In this document: piece after piece, positions 1 through 10,439 of the stretch | Numbering within the stretch: the first letter of the stretch is position 1 | Layout of the letters: every line of letters begins with the position of its first letter | The notes under the pieces: model-generated | Databases searched by the model: none | What the model was told of the DNA's origin: nothing | Seen by the model: only the letters and a program-made list of their open reading frames with translations | NCBI RefSeq assembly: GCF_027595985.1 | Contig: NC_073313.1 | Coordinates: forward strand, 109,548,552 to 109,612,551 | Reading direction: 5' to 3' | Origin: Sorex araneus | Lineage: Eukaryota > Chordata > Mammalia > Eulipotyphla > Soricidae | Length of the DNA stretch: 64,000 nucleotides | Translations under genes and position numbers: made by a program

Positions 1-937
1 CCAGCCCCTTACTGATTATTTTTGTGAAAGTAATTTTAGGCTATTATAAGTCACCTTCACGGAGTCAGTTAGAGACCTGGGTGCCACTTGCATTTAATGA
101 AAACAGATTATAGCAATGGAGGAAAATCCTTATTATTTATTAGAGTTTAAGTTTAGAGTTAGAATACAGATTGAAAAGCCCATTTTACAAAGCCAGAATA
201 ATAATTGTGGTACAATAACTGAGCTTCTGATCCCCCAGAAAGCTATTTCAGGAGAGGGACAAAGAAAATGCTGAATGTATTTGTTAATAAAAGTGAAACA
301 TATAAGGCTGTCAAATATAGAATTATAAACATTGTTTTTTAGTTCAAAGACTAATACTTTGTGGTTTAAAATACTGTTGCAATTAGTAACTAGACTCAGA
401 AATTCTTAAGGAAATAGATATTTCTCACTAATTAATTGTGCATTGCTTTATTCATTTATCATACATGCTGTCACAATTTAAACTGCTTTAAAATGTTAGT
501 CAAAAGTATCACAATTAATAAGAAGGAGATGAATAACTCAACTGCGGGGGAAGGCAACAAATTAAATATTCTTATTTCTTCTGCAAAGTAATTTTAGTTA
601 GGTATTTCCTGAAAGCAGAGAGTTAAGAAGCTACATGCTAATTATTGCGAGAACACTTAGAGCAAAGATCGATTAATTAGTCATGAAGAGAAGAGACATG
701 CGTTTAAATCGAAGAGACATAAGTTTAAATAGACCTGATAATGCTTTTGAAGGCATAGGTAGGAGGTGTGAAAAGGAGGGTGTTTACAAGGGGACAATAA
801 CAAATTCAATGAGATGCTCATAAGCAGACTAGAAGGATAAGAGTCTAAGACAAAATGAGGAAGCTGAAAAAATGCAAGGGAACAAGGACAAATACAGGAT
901 CATTTCATTTTTAAGTGGTATATAGAGTAAGTTGATC
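1..937. other. AT-rich sequence, nothing recognised
   Basis: No long open frame, no SINE head or tail and no L1 3'UTR signature was seen. It looks like old intergenic or intronic sequence. Confidence 0.5.
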
Positions 938-948
938 AGATAATTCAG

Positions 949-1130
949 TTTTTTTTTTTTTTTTTTGCTTTTTGGGTCACACCTGGCGATGCACAGGGGT
1001 TACTCCTGGCTCTGCACTCAGGAATTACTCCTGGCAGTGCTCAGGGAACCATATGGGATGCTGGGATTTGAACCCGGGTCGGCCGCGTGCAAGGCAAACG
1101 CCCTACCCGCTGTGCTATCGCTCCAGCCCC
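949..1130 (-). mobile_element. A-tailed shrew SINE (SOR-like), full length
   Basis: On the minus strand it runs from a tRNA-like head (box A and box B GGTTC core, here slightly mutated) to a GTGACCCAAAAAGC 3' end and an A-tail, seen as the T-run at 949-966. An 11-bp target-site duplication, AGATAATTCAG, flanks it at 938-948 and 1131-1141. Few differences from the other copies, so a fairly young insertion. Confidence 0.93.
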
Positions 1131-1239
1131 AGATAATTCAGTTTTTGAAAGGGGAAATTCCTAGATCACTCTTACCCTCAGAATATAGGGAAAAGAAGGG
1201 CAGAGAAGGAAAGAAATTTAGGGAGGAGAAGAAATAGGA

Positions 1240-1535
1240 AGCAATGGGGGAGCAGGGGTCAGTGGGGATCTGAATAGGTCAGTGATACCAGCGGTAGATA
1301 AATAGCCAAACCACAGAGTGAACAACACTGAAAACAAAAGATCCAAGTATCAGTAAACAAACTTTAAAAGGTGCCTGTTAAGGTAGCAGGTGGGCATGGG
1401 AGTGAGTGGAAGGGTGGGAGGAAACCTGGGATAGTATGTCAAAAGCCCAGCTTTAAATAACTTTGTAAATTATGGGGCTCTATTATATATTTTTAATTTT
1501 AAATGCAAGAAAGTTTATTATGAAAAGCCACAGAC
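1240..1535 (+). mobile_element. Old L1-like 3'UTR fragment
   Basis: A G-rich stretch (AAGGTAGCAGGTGGGCATGG, then GGGAGGAAACCTGGGA) is repeated in related form at 19455-19665, and a looser relative is at 47600-47900. The layout, G-rich then AT-rich, resembles the 3'UTR of an older L1 subfamily in this genome. Confidence 0.45.
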
Positions 1536-1539
1536 TTTT

Positions 1540-1965
1540 TACCTTTTAGTCTTGGGAACTCTGATTTCCAACACTGTTAATGTTAGAATACAGTGATTAT
1601 TATATAATAATATATAGTGATTCAACACTATATTTTCCACCAGAATCTCAGTGTCACCCAAACTACCTGTCTCTCCCCTTCCTCTTACCATGGTAAACTG
1701 AGTTGTGTAGATCAGTTCTCAGGTCCCATTGTCTTTTGCAATTTGTTATTCTCCTTCTTTGTTACTTTGTATTTTCCGAGGAGTATCCTGCTCTCCAAAG
1801 AAATAGCTTCAATTTGGGCTGTTTTTGTTTGTACTTACCTCCTCCTGTCTTTAACAGGATGCTTATACCACAAAGTTTCTCTTATATCATTATCTTTCCT
1901 TTTCTACTTCTTATAATGTCACTTTGACTCCAGTTTCTTTGAATTTTTTCTGTTATAAGAATAGC
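1540..1965 (-). mobile_element. Old L1 3' end fragment
   Basis: Wording such as GTAAACTGAGTTGTGTAGATCAGTTCTCAGG is shared with 4530-5215 and 56016-56490, which continue into recognisable L1 ORF2 sequence on the minus strand. Diverged and without visible duplications. Confidence 0.5.
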
Positions 1966-2590
1966 TCCTTTGGTCCATATTCTTTAGTTCTCTTTCTTTA
2001 TACATATCAATTTTTCATTTGTGCATTTCTTTTGCATCCTTTCTATAATCATAATTAAGTCTTTTGAACTTTGTAGGCTAATCTGAAAGCAAAGTCTGTC
2101 ATATATTATTGTAACTGTCTACATTTCACTTATTTCAGGACCAAGAATTAATTTTATTTTTCTTTCCCAAAGTTAATTTTTTTGTTTTTAATGGCACTTT
2201 TTCGATCTTGTAATATTTACATGCATCATACTCTCAATTTGTTGGTTTACTTTCTAAGTTCCCCAAATAAACAGAAAAATCCACCTTTCCTGGAAACTTC
2301 CCTCCCATAGATTTCCAACTTAAATCCCACTGAAAGGCAATTGTCTTGATTTCTTGATAGATTCAATTTGCAGCTACCACCATGCTAGAATCTCCTTGCT
2401 TCTCTGGATTGGATCCACAGTCTTTTCAAGAATTCATTTCTTCACCTTTCTTGTTTGATTTTCCCCTTTTTTCAATTCAACACATTATTGACAGACTACC
2501 AGTCAAGGTTGAGAACAGGATAGTGCCATTTTCAGTTATGAGATGCCTTCTAGAATTCTTCTGAATCAAATAAGATTTTTAAAAGTTGAG
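1966..2590. other. Pyrimidine- and AT-rich stretch, nothing recognised
   Basis: No frame, SINE or pseudogene identified. Part may be further decayed L1 in the minus direction. Confidence 0.4.
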
Positions 2591-2599
2591 AATTTAGTC

Positions 2600-3018
2600 C
2601 ACCCCCATACTATCACAGTCACAATGGAGAAAAAGTGCAGAACCCCACCACAAGGAGTGGATGAAGATAAAGAGTCTTGAAGCCTCACAAGAAATGCCTA
2701 CATCCATAATCTCTCTGATAAAGAATTCAGTTCTAGAGATGAAAAGGTGAGGGTGTTTAATGAACAGAAAGAAACAATGGAACAGACATACAATAAAATA
2801 CAGGAGGATATGAGAGAAACATTGGAATGGACAGCCAGTAAAATACAGGAGAAAATAAGAGCAGAAATAAGAAAAATACAAACAGAAATGTCATTAATAA
2901 AAATTTTAGTAGATGAAATGAAAAACTCAATGGGTGCCCTCAACAGTAGGGTGATAACAGCAGAAGGCAGAATTGGTGAGCTTGAAAAGGATGATACACA
3001 ATTTCAGAAGGAATGATA
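2600..3018 (+). mobile_element. L1 ORF1 fragment
   Basis: The open frame ending at 3016 encodes about 90 residues with strong coiled-coil character (many Glu, Lys, Gln and Ile in heptad spacing). Near its end is DEMKNSMGALNSRVITAEGR followed by IGELEKD, which resembles the end of the L1 ORF1p coiled coil. It ends in a stop, with no RNA-binding domain following. The upstream part lacks a clear start. Best read as a decayed ORF1 piece; a coiled-coil pseudogene from another family is possible. Confidence 0.55.
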
Positions 3019-3171
3019 CACAACTTCACAGATAAACAAGTCATGAACTTTATAGGCTCAAAACTTTCAAATGTCTCCTCCAAAAGAATTTCTGTTAAAG
3101 TCATACCAGATGCTGGATCCATTGTGGCATGTTAAAGATGTGGCTCCCTCTGCAGCATTAATATTTTGAGA

Positions 3172-3601
3172 TCAACATTGGAAGTTGCATTTTGTCTGGA
3201 TATCATCAAGAATCTGCTGTAGATCTTCGTCTTAAAGTGGATATACAGGTTTGGGATCAGAGTCTTGGACTCTTTATTAGTCTTTAGGCAAATGTTGGAC
3301 AAACATACTAACTCAAACTTGTGAAGGTTTTTCTGTAGCAATAAACTATTAATATTTGTCACCCTGTTCTTAAATTTATTGAAGAGAGCTGTTGTTCAAA
3401 TTTTCGTGAAGACCATGAAAAGTTTCTGTTCACCTTCAACACTTTTATTCTGTTGCTTTTGCTTTTATTCTGTTGCTCCAAGAGCATCTGAACTTCTGAA
3501 TTTATAAGGATGCCAGCTGTCTCAAACTCATTGAAAAAGATGAGGTGAGAGACATCCTCATCTATGTTGCCAGCCTGCAGGTCACAACTGCAAGCAGCAA
3601 T
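3172..3601 (-). pseudogene. POLR2D: POLR2D (RNA polymerase II subunit RPB4) processed pseudogene
   Basis: The parent gene encodes RPB4, which with RPB7 forms the stalk of RNA polymerase II. Read on the minus strand, three frames together cover the whole protein. The N-terminal part has [10 protein letters not shown] and [20 protein letters not shown]. The middle, from 3362 downward, has [20 protein letters not shown]. The C-terminus has [11 protein letters not shown] followed by TGA at 3172-3174. The span is 430 bp against about 429 bp for the family's coding region, with no introns. The position of the initiator reads ATT, there is an in-frame stop, and at least two frame changes occur, so it cannot make RPB4. 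The minus-strand 3' flank may continue as 3'UTR to about 3020; no poly(A) tail is clear. I recognised it by motif memory, not by alignment. Confidence 0.88.
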
Positions 3602-3631
3602 CAGAGAGCCAAGTCAAAGAGATTGCACATT

Positions 3632-4326
3632 AATTTTTTAAAATTTTATTGAATCACCACAAGACAGAGCATTACAAATCTGCTTGTGATTGGGCTTCAT
3701 ACAGTGTTCCAACACCCATTCCTCCACCACTGTAATTTCCCAGACCAATGTCGCCAGTTTCCCTCAGCCCTCCCCCAAAGAAAACATCCCTCACCCTAGC
3801 CTGGCTTTATGTCAGGCTCCTCTCTTCTTACATTTTCTCTCTCATTTTAGGCATTATGGTTTGCAATAAAGATATGAAAGGTTATCATGTATATCCCTTT
3901 ACCTACTTTCAACACTCAGTTTTGTCCAAAGTGTGTGATTATTTCCAGCTAATGTTATTATAATGGACCCTGCTCTATCTTAACTACCTCCACCTCCTGC
4001 ACCCTTGTGGTAATTCCCAACCATTGACCAGTCCTCCTAGCCCATTTTCTGTAGCCTTGGATATTAGTTTCATACATTCTTATATCCCACAAATGAATGC
4101 AGTCATTCTATATCTGAACCTCTTCTTGTAACTCATATTTCACTCAGGATGATACTCTCCAAGTCCATCCATTTATATCCAAATTTCATGACCTCATTTT
4201 TCCTAACAACTATGTAGTATTTCATTGTGTAGACATACCATAGTTTCTTTATACAGTTGTCTGTTCTTGGGCACTGAGGTTGTTTTCAGATTAGGGCTAT
4301 TGTAAATAGTGGTAGACTGCACATTT
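3632..4326 (-). mobile_element. 5'-truncated L1 (3'UTR plus ORF2 end)
   Basis: The reversed L1 3'UTR begins with TTTTATTGAATCACC, then the motif 'tttgcaataaagatatgaaaggttatcatg' in broken form, then decayed ORF2 C-terminal sequence (CACTCAGGATGATACTCTCC, TAGTATTTCATTGTGTAGAC). Diverged from the younger copies at 51116 and 52566. A SINE at 4336 sits at its 5' end. Confidence 0.75.
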
Positions 4327-4335
4327 TAGTAACTT

Positions 4336-4508
4336 TTTTTCTTTGCTTTTTGGGTCATACCCGGCGATGCACAGGGGTCACTTCTGGCTCTGCACTCAGG
4401 AATTACCCCTGGTGGTGCTCAGGGGACCTTATGGGATGCTGGGAATCGAACACAGGTCGGCCACATGCAAGGCAAACGCCCTACCCACTGTGCTATCACT
4501 CCAGTCCT
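4336..4508 (-). mobile_element. A-tailed shrew SINE, full length
   Basis: Full minus-strand copy from tail (TTTTTTTCTTTGC) to head (CACTCCAGTCCT). TAGTAACTT is duplicated at 4327-4335 and 4509-4517, marking the insertion exactly. Confidence 0.92.
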
Positions 4509-4524
4509 TAGTAACTTATTTTTT

Positions 4525-5215
4525 ATTTGAAACACCATGATTTATAATTCTGTTAATGGTAGTATTTATTGCATACAATGTTCAAACAACACACACTCCA
4601 CCAGAGTGTTCACTTTCCTTCACCATTGTCTCATCCTCCCCTTCCAACAACCGTACTAACCTCCCACCTCACTCCCTGCCCATCCTAAGCTCAGTTATGT
4701 AGACCAGTTCTCTAGTTCTCTTGGCTTTGAGCATTATTACTATGTTTCTTTATATCCCAGATATGAAAGAGATCATGCTGTATTTGTGCCCCTCCTTCTG
4801 ACCGACTTCACTAACCATGACACACTCCAATTCTGTCCACAACCTGGCAAATTTTATTTGGCAAATTTTATGACAAATTTTATTTCTTCTTGTAGATGAG
4901 TAGTATTCTATTTACATATCACAATTTCTTTACCTAGTCATCTGTTGTTAGATACTTGTGTTATTTCCGGATGGTTGCTTTTGTAAGAAGGACTGCAATA
5001 AAATCAGTGCACCAAAAATTCTTTTAAAATGGTGTTTATGAGCCTTTGGGGTTCATGTCAAGATGAGGAACTGTTGGTTCATATAGCAGCTCAATTCTTA
5101 GTTTTTTAAAGATGTGTTATTATTTTCCAAAGAGCTTGAACCAGTTGACATTCTAACCAACAGTAGTTGAAAGTTCCTATTTTACCCACACCCAAACCAA
5201 CACTGTGTTTTAGAA
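4525..5215 (-). mobile_element. Old 5'-truncated L1
   Basis: Begins with a reversed L1 3'UTR (ACACCATGATTTATAATTC), then ORF2 C-terminal relics (GATGAGTAGTATTCTATTTAC; GAACCAGTTGACATTC followed by CCAACAGTAG). It belongs to an older subfamily than the one at 3632. Several small duplications, such as a repeated GGCAAATTTTA near 4850. Confidence 0.7.
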
Positions 5216-5279
5216 AAATTATTTTTAATGTGCACAATGTATTCTTAAAACTCTGAGTATACTCATTAAAGTGTTTGTG

Positions 5280-5450
5280 TACCAGAGAGACAATACAGTA
5301 GGTAAGGTACTTGCACTGCATGCAGTTGACCCTGGTTCAATCACCAGGACTGAATATAACCCCCCCATCCGAGTCCACCAGGAGTGACCCCTGACCACAG
5401 AGCCAAAATAAACCTTGAACACCTCTGGGTGTGGTCACAAAACAAAAAAT
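5280..5450 (+). mobile_element. Diverged A-tailed SINE
   Basis: Head (CAATACAGTAGGTAAGGTAC, GGTTCAATCACC) and tail end (CTGGGTGTGGTCACAAAAC) match the A-tailed SINE with many substitutions and a C-run insertion in the middle. Confidence 0.75.
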
Positions 5451-5691
5451 ATCTTGTCTCTCTTCTTTTCTCTTATTCAGTGGTCTATTTGTTATTCGTT
5501 TTATATTTAAAATTTTACTAAATATCTAGCAGTCATTTTTTTTGTTCACATAAAAGAATGAAGCAGCAAAAAAAGATGAGGAATTTCATATTTATTACAG
5601 GAATAAGGAGATGACCGTTTTGTTAGGGTCGTTGTGAAGATCTCTTGGACTTTTCAATGTCAAAGAAATAACAGTCCATGCTGAGACCATG

Positions 5692-6020
5692 ATGGCTAGG
5701 AGAATCGCCACCTTCCTCAAAGATGCCTGGGCCAAGGAGCCGGTGCTGGTCCTGTCTTTCTCCATCACAGGCCTCGCTGTCATCCTGCATCCCCCAAATC
5801 CCTACACCAAGTACACTGCCATGACCAAGCAGGTGACACCCTACAACTACCCAGTGCCCATCGAAGACAATGGGAACATGCCAGATGTGCCCAGTCACCC
5901 CCAGGACCCCTAGGGTTGGAGCCTGGAGTGGCTGAAGAATCTGTGAGCGCTTTGTCTCCATGACACAAAAAAAGGCATCTGTGCCAGGGACCCCAATAAA
6001 AATGTGCAACAGTAAAAATA
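5692..6020 (+). pseudogene. NDUFA3: NDUFA3 (complex I accessory subunit A3) processed pseudogene
   Basis: NDUFA3 is a small single-pass accessory subunit of mitochondrial NADH dehydrogenase. The frame from ATG 5692 (a second ATG lies at 5689) reads [20 protein letters not shown], a hydrophobic segment at residues 18-32, then [20 protein letters not shown]. It is colinear with the 84-residue family over its full length. Codon 74, glutamine (CAG) in functional copies, is TAG at 5911-5913. After it the frame stays open through SLEWLKNL to TGA at 5944-5946. There is no intron, and a 3'UTR with AATAAA at 5995-6000 leads into an A-rich tail from about 6013, so it arose by retroposition. A translated product would lack 11 C-terminal residues. 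The high similarity points to recent origin. Other substitutions include His33 in the hydrophobic stretch. Confidence 0.93.
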
Positions 6021-6144
6021 ATTTTTTTAAAAAAATAAGTCCATTATTTTTGTAGCTTATGTTTGAAATATCTAACTATAAAACGTTCTATTAGATTGTT
6101 GAATATGAGATACTCAAATCTATGAAAAATTACTTTACTCATTA

Positions 6145-6230
6145 TATTTCTCTTTTTTCTTTTTTCTTTAACCACAATGAGATACACAGTTACAAAGTTG
6201 TTCATGATTCAGTGTATGGGACAGAAGACA
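6145..6230 (-). mobile_element. L1 3'UTR terminal fragment
   Basis: A T-rich run, then ACCACAATGAGATACACAGT and TACAAAGTTGTTCATGATTC, matches the reversed end of the shrew L1 3'UTR seen at 26330 and 52590. Only this short piece is recognisable. Confidence 0.5.
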
Positions 6231-6333
6231 GTGGTGGAATATAGTGAAAAAAGACTCAATAAAATGACTCTCACCAAAAATACTTTACTCAGTCAGACTC
6301 TCACTCAGATTTGAAGGAACAAAATACAACTTC

Positions 6334-6509
6334 GGGGGCTGAAGCAATATAACAGTGGATAGGGCGTTTGCCTTGCAAGCGGCCAACCCAGGTTCAATTT
6401 CCAGCATTCCATATGGTCCCCCGAGAACCGCCAGGAGTAATTCCTGAGTATATGAGCCAGGAGTAGATCCTGTGCAACTCTGGGTATGACCCCAAAATGG
6501 AAAAAAAGC
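6334..6509 (+). mobile_element. A-tailed SINE, full length
   Basis: Full copy from GGGGGCTGAAGCAATATAAC to the GACCCCAAAATGG A-tail. ACAACTTC is duplicated at 6326-6333 and 6510-6517. It carries a small insertion (TATATGAGCC) shared with the copies at 33301 and 38362, which may mark a subfamily. Confidence 0.9.
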
Positions 6510-6517
6510 ACAACTTC

Positions 6518-7015
6518 AGAGATAAACAACTCAGGCACTTCATAGACTCAAACCATCTTTCTCTTGCATTTTATGCATTTTCCTTTTTTAAATTAACATT
6601 TATGCAGGGAAAGGTGACTCTTTTTCATTGTATGTGGAAATAGTGGCGACTTCCATACTGTTTCATCAGTGGCTATTCCTTTATTTGCTTGCTCATTTTT
6701 ATCTGCTAATGGCCCTGCTCCCATTCTCTTCATCACCATGAATTTATCTTTTGTATTTCTTGTATATATTAATATATCTCATAATATATACTGATATATA
6801 TGTGTCTCTCATCTTTAACTTACTAAAATATCTAAACTTATTATCTCACACTCACTAATATTTTATTACCTCTGGAACAATGGGACTAAACATCCTACTG
6901 ATGGCGGTGATAGCATACAGATAATTTAGAAACGAAGCCCATTTAGGGTAGAGGACTGTAAAATTAATATAGTAAATTTCTATATACTTCTTTGTAAAAC
7001 AATTTCCTTTAATGT
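6518..7015. other. AT-rich sequence, nothing recognised
   Basis: The first 45 bases (AGATAAACAACTCAG and beyond) resemble 3030-3060, so the SINE at 6334 interrupts a dispersed sequence present twice here. The remainder has no identifiable feature. Confidence 0.4.
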
Positions 7016-7850
7016 ACCAACTTTAATCATATATAGTTGACATATTACATTGTGTGAGTTTAAGGTATACAAAATTATGATTTGATATACATATAAATTT
7101 CAAAATGATTACTGCTAAGGACAGTTAACATATCCATCACCCCACATGGCTATTGTTGCACATAGATGGCTTTTTTATTGAATCACTGTGAAATACAGTT
7201 ACAAAGCTTTCATGTTCGAGTTTCAGTCATACAATGGTCGAACACCCATTACTCCACCAGTGCGCGTTTTCCACCACCAGTGTCCCCAGTATCTCCCCCC
7301 CTCCCCATCCTATCCCTCCCCTTGCCTCTATGGCAGACAACTTCTTCCATGCTCTCTCTCTACCTTTGGGCATCATGGTTTGCAACCAGATATGCATAGC
7401 TGTTTTTGCATGTGAGCAAGAACATTTAAGATTTTCCTTTTTATGTTGCTGGTATTAAACCCTGATCCCCACATATACAAGATTAGTACTCTGCTGATAA
7501 GCTTCATTCTTGTCCTAAGAGTTACTCTCCTAGAAACTTTCAGGTATGTAGTATAATAATGCTCACTGCCCCCAGAACTTATTTATTTTATGAATGAAAG
7601 TTACTCTTTTATCACTTCTACTCACTTTGCATCCTACCCATCACTTCTACTCCTGCTACCACCAATATAGCCTGTCTCAATGAGTTTGTTTTTTCAAACA
7701 TTCTACATGTGATATATTTTTCCTGTCATCATTCATTTACTATTACTTCAAGTTTCTTTTGCTGTTAAAATAGTTGAATTTTCCTATTTTATGGCTGAGT
7801 AATATTCCAGAATATATATTTATTTAACTGACACTTAACTGTTAAGCTTC
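7016..7850 (-). mobile_element. Ancient mammal-wide L1 3' end (L1M-type), interrupted
   Basis: Reversed L1M-type 3'UTR phrases occur in order: TTGACATATTACATTGTG, GTTTAAGGTATACAAAATT, AACATATCCATCACCCCACA, GAGCAAGAACATTTAAGATT, ACTTATTTATTTTATGAATG, TATTTTATGGCTGAGTAATA. A younger L1 end at 7167-7412 splits it. Confidence 0.75.
7167..7412 (-). mobile_element. Shrew L1 3'UTR, short insertion
   Basis: TTTTTTATTGAATCACTGTG, the C-rich block with CTCCCCATCCTATCCCTCCC, and TTTGGGCATCATGGTTTGCA are the reversed 3' end of the younger L1 family. It lies inside the ancient L1, so it is the later insertion. Confidence 0.75.
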
Positions 7851-8745
7851 AGTTATTACACAGAAAATTTAAAATCTAAGCTCACTTGAAATAAAAAGCA
7901 TTTGCTAGTGGGGCTTTTATATTAGTTCACTAAGAGAAAGTTGATTCTTAAATGAGTTCTAAAAAGTGTAACTTTTTGCGTATAATTCCAGGTTTTTTTG
8001 GCTCATACTTGGTCTTTGTTTACATTTGTGATTTAAAAACTGAAAGTTATGAGAGTAGTGATCTCATGTAAAGTGGAGATTGAAATCTGAAACTGCCATC
8101 ACTTTAAAAGGGGTATCTGTTTATTTCATTAAATGTTGCATTGGAAGAGGCTGGACAAACTTTATGACTTTGATGGTTCTTACAACTACAGGTGTATCTA
8201 TAGTTACCTGATAAAATTACAGTTTTACAAATAACAAATTGCACATAGTTCAAAAATCTAGCTTCTCAGAAAAAAAATTACTGAGATTTAAAGGCCTGCC
8301 AGCCACCATGCTAAAGTCTCAACATTATAGAAATAAATGTGAGTCCTTGAACTGCAGAAGGTATTCTCATCTAACAGGAAGAACATAAACAGGGACATAA
8401 GTATGTGCAAACGCAGTGAAATTTGAATGAACAGTGTTCTTTGAAGAAGCCAGCTTACAGAGAAGGTGGTCTCAGTTGTGCTGGATGACAGCTGGGAGAA
8501 GGTTTCATCAGATGCCACTGAGGGACACCCAAGAATAAGTCCTTTGCCTCCCCTAACTTTGGACCCCTAGAACCTGGAAGAAACTTGTTTCAGTAAACTT
8601 ATAATTAGTGGTAAAATTTTGCATTTATGAGGGAACAGCAGTTTGATTCTACTGAGAGCATGATTATTGGGGGCCTATGATTTCAGGAACTGCCTACAAT
8701 TTTCATATTTGTTTTAACATTAAATTCAGTACAGATGTAGATTCA
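7851..8745. other. AT-rich sequence, nothing recognised
   Basis: No SINE, L1 or pseudogene was found here. Short open frames on the minus strand have no recognisable motif. Confidence 0.45.
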
Positions 8746-8749
8746 AACT

Positions 8750-8937
8750 TAAGAATGAATGTTCATAGTATTTATATTCGCAATAGCCCCAAACTGGAAA
8801 CAATCTAGGTGATTGGTTAAAAATACGATAACATACTATTTTCAGTAATCAAGATCCATCTTAGGCATTTCAGTGAGTGAAGAATGGCAATCTCAAACAA
8901 CTACATATGATGTATTTAATATAAAATATTTACCAAA
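8750..8937 (+). mobile_element. Ancient L1 ORF2 fragment
   Basis: GAATGTTCATAGTATTTATA then CGCAATAGCCCCAAACTGGA and ACAATCTAGGTGATTGGTTA are decayed forms of the conserved L1 ORF2 3' segment. Heavily mutated. Confidence 0.5.
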
Positions 8938-9420
8938 ATTGTGACACTCCACGCCAGGCTGTTTTCACTCAGGGTGCCCCAGAGGGGGACAGGTGAGAAT
9001 CCTCCCTTCCCCAAGGGACCCAGCCCCTCCACTACCCAATTGCCTACATGCTCCAGATCGCTTTCCAGACCACACTTCCGCTTCGCGGCTGTGCGACACA
9101 TTATAAGACACTTCCTACCCATTTTCCATAATTACCTGACCATATTTGATGGCGTTCAGACACACCTTTTGGAGAGCCCAGCAACCTACCGAGAATATCC
9201 CTCCCACATGGGCAGAGCCTGGCAAGCTACCCATAGTGTATTCAATATGCCAAAATCAATAACGATAGGTCTCATTCCCCTGACCCTGAAAGAGCCTCTA
9301 ATTGTTGGGAAAGATGAGTAAAGAGAGGCTGCTAAAATCTCAGGGCTGGGAGGAATAGAGACATTACTGGTGCCCGCCCAAGTAAATTGACTAACAATTT
9401 ACAGTGATACAGTGATATAT
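8938..9420 (+). mobile_element. Long-form RTE-tailed repeat
   Basis: Bases 9160-9260 match the body of the RTE-tailed SINE (CAGAGCCTGGCAAGCTACCC, ATATGCCAAAATCAATAACG). A segment of about 110 bases absent from the short SINE follows (CCTGACCCTGAAAGAGCCTC to AAAATCTCAGGGCTGGGAGG). Then comes the usual GAGACATTACTGGTGCCCG module and a (CAGTGATA) tail. The same extra segment is at 19669-19881 in reverse. Bases 8938-9150 are relatively CpG-rich, lack the tRNA head and are unclassified. Confidence 0.6.
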
Positions 9421-10022
9421 TTATTTATATATAATATTTTATGCTTATATTATCTCCCATAATATTATATACAAGAATGTATATTCTTTCCGGTGCACCA
9501 TTTTCTAGTAGTTTCAATTCAGTGTTTAAAATATTCAACATTTTACTATGTATTTTAGTTCTATAATTTTCTTGTACACTGAATTGTTTTACTTTGTGCA
9601 ACTGGATTTCAAGCTCCTTTTGGACAGTGATAAGGTGCTGCATGGCCTACCTAGCTTTCTACATGATGGGACCTCAGTAGAATCTCAGCAAGTAACCAAT
9701 AAAAAATTAACAGATTTTAACTCTGCATAAATTCATTTGTTCAAAATCATTGAGATGAGAGATGGGGATGGGAGTCATACTGGAATAAATCACCATAGTA
9801 CAAACAGAGGCTACATCACTTATCAATGTCTAAAATATATACAATAAAAAACTACATTATCACTACACTAATAATTAACTAGTAGGAAAAAATACTAACA
9901 AAAGCAATCTTTCTGTAAGGATGATCATACCTGAATTTGTTCATTGTTGGTTAGATTTTATTGGTGTAAGAATTTAGTGTTAAAGGAAAAAATAATAGAT
10001 ACAATTAAGATAACCCAACATT
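9421..10022. other. AT-rich sequence, nothing recognised
   Basis: No convincing repeat or gene. Starts with a TA-rich run just after the preceding repeat tail. Confidence 0.45.
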
Positions 10023-10161
10023 TTTTGTTTTTTTTTTTGTTGTTGTTGTGGGGGGTGTCACACCCAGTGATGCTCAGGGGACCAGGTGATAATAGAGGTT
10101 GAACCCAGGGTCTTTCACATACAAGTCATGTTCTCTATGTCTTGAGATACACTCCTGGCCC
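10023..10161 (-). mobile_element. A-tailed SINE, old and internally deleted
   Basis: Starts with a T/G-rich tail, then TGTCACACCCAGTGATGCTC, GGTTGAACCCAGGGTC and head relics ending CTCCTGGCCC. The middle of the element is missing. Confidence 0.65.
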
Positions 10162-10277
10162 TAATTCAGTTTTGGTTTTATGATTTATAAGTCTTTTAAC
10201 ACCTCCCATGTGAATCAGAAGTAAGCCATATAGTACTGGTTTGCAAACAATAAGATGTAGATCTTAGATAGCTTGAG

Positions 10278-10425
10278 TGCCAGGGGGCGAAATATGATAT
10301 AGTGATTAGGAGTATGGGTAGAAACAGACATATCTGAGTTAGGAGCTTAAGTTTAACCACTTAATAGCTGTGTGACCTTTTGCCAAGCACTTAACCAGTT
10401 TGAAGTGAGCCCACATTCTCTCAAT
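10278..10425 (+). mobile_element. MIR (ancient tRNA-derived SINE)
   Basis: GATATAGTGATTAGGAGTAT and then CACTTAATAGCTGTGTGACC followed by CCAAGCACTTAACC match the head and conserved core of MIR in the plus direction. Confidence 0.8.
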
Positions 10426-10439
10426 ATTTGATATCTTTA

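Noticed and set aside
8941-9321. 126-codon plus-strand open frame
   Set aside because: It lies in the long-form RTE-tailed repeat and its translation runs through the SINE body (RAWQATHSVFNMPK), which recurs elsewhere.
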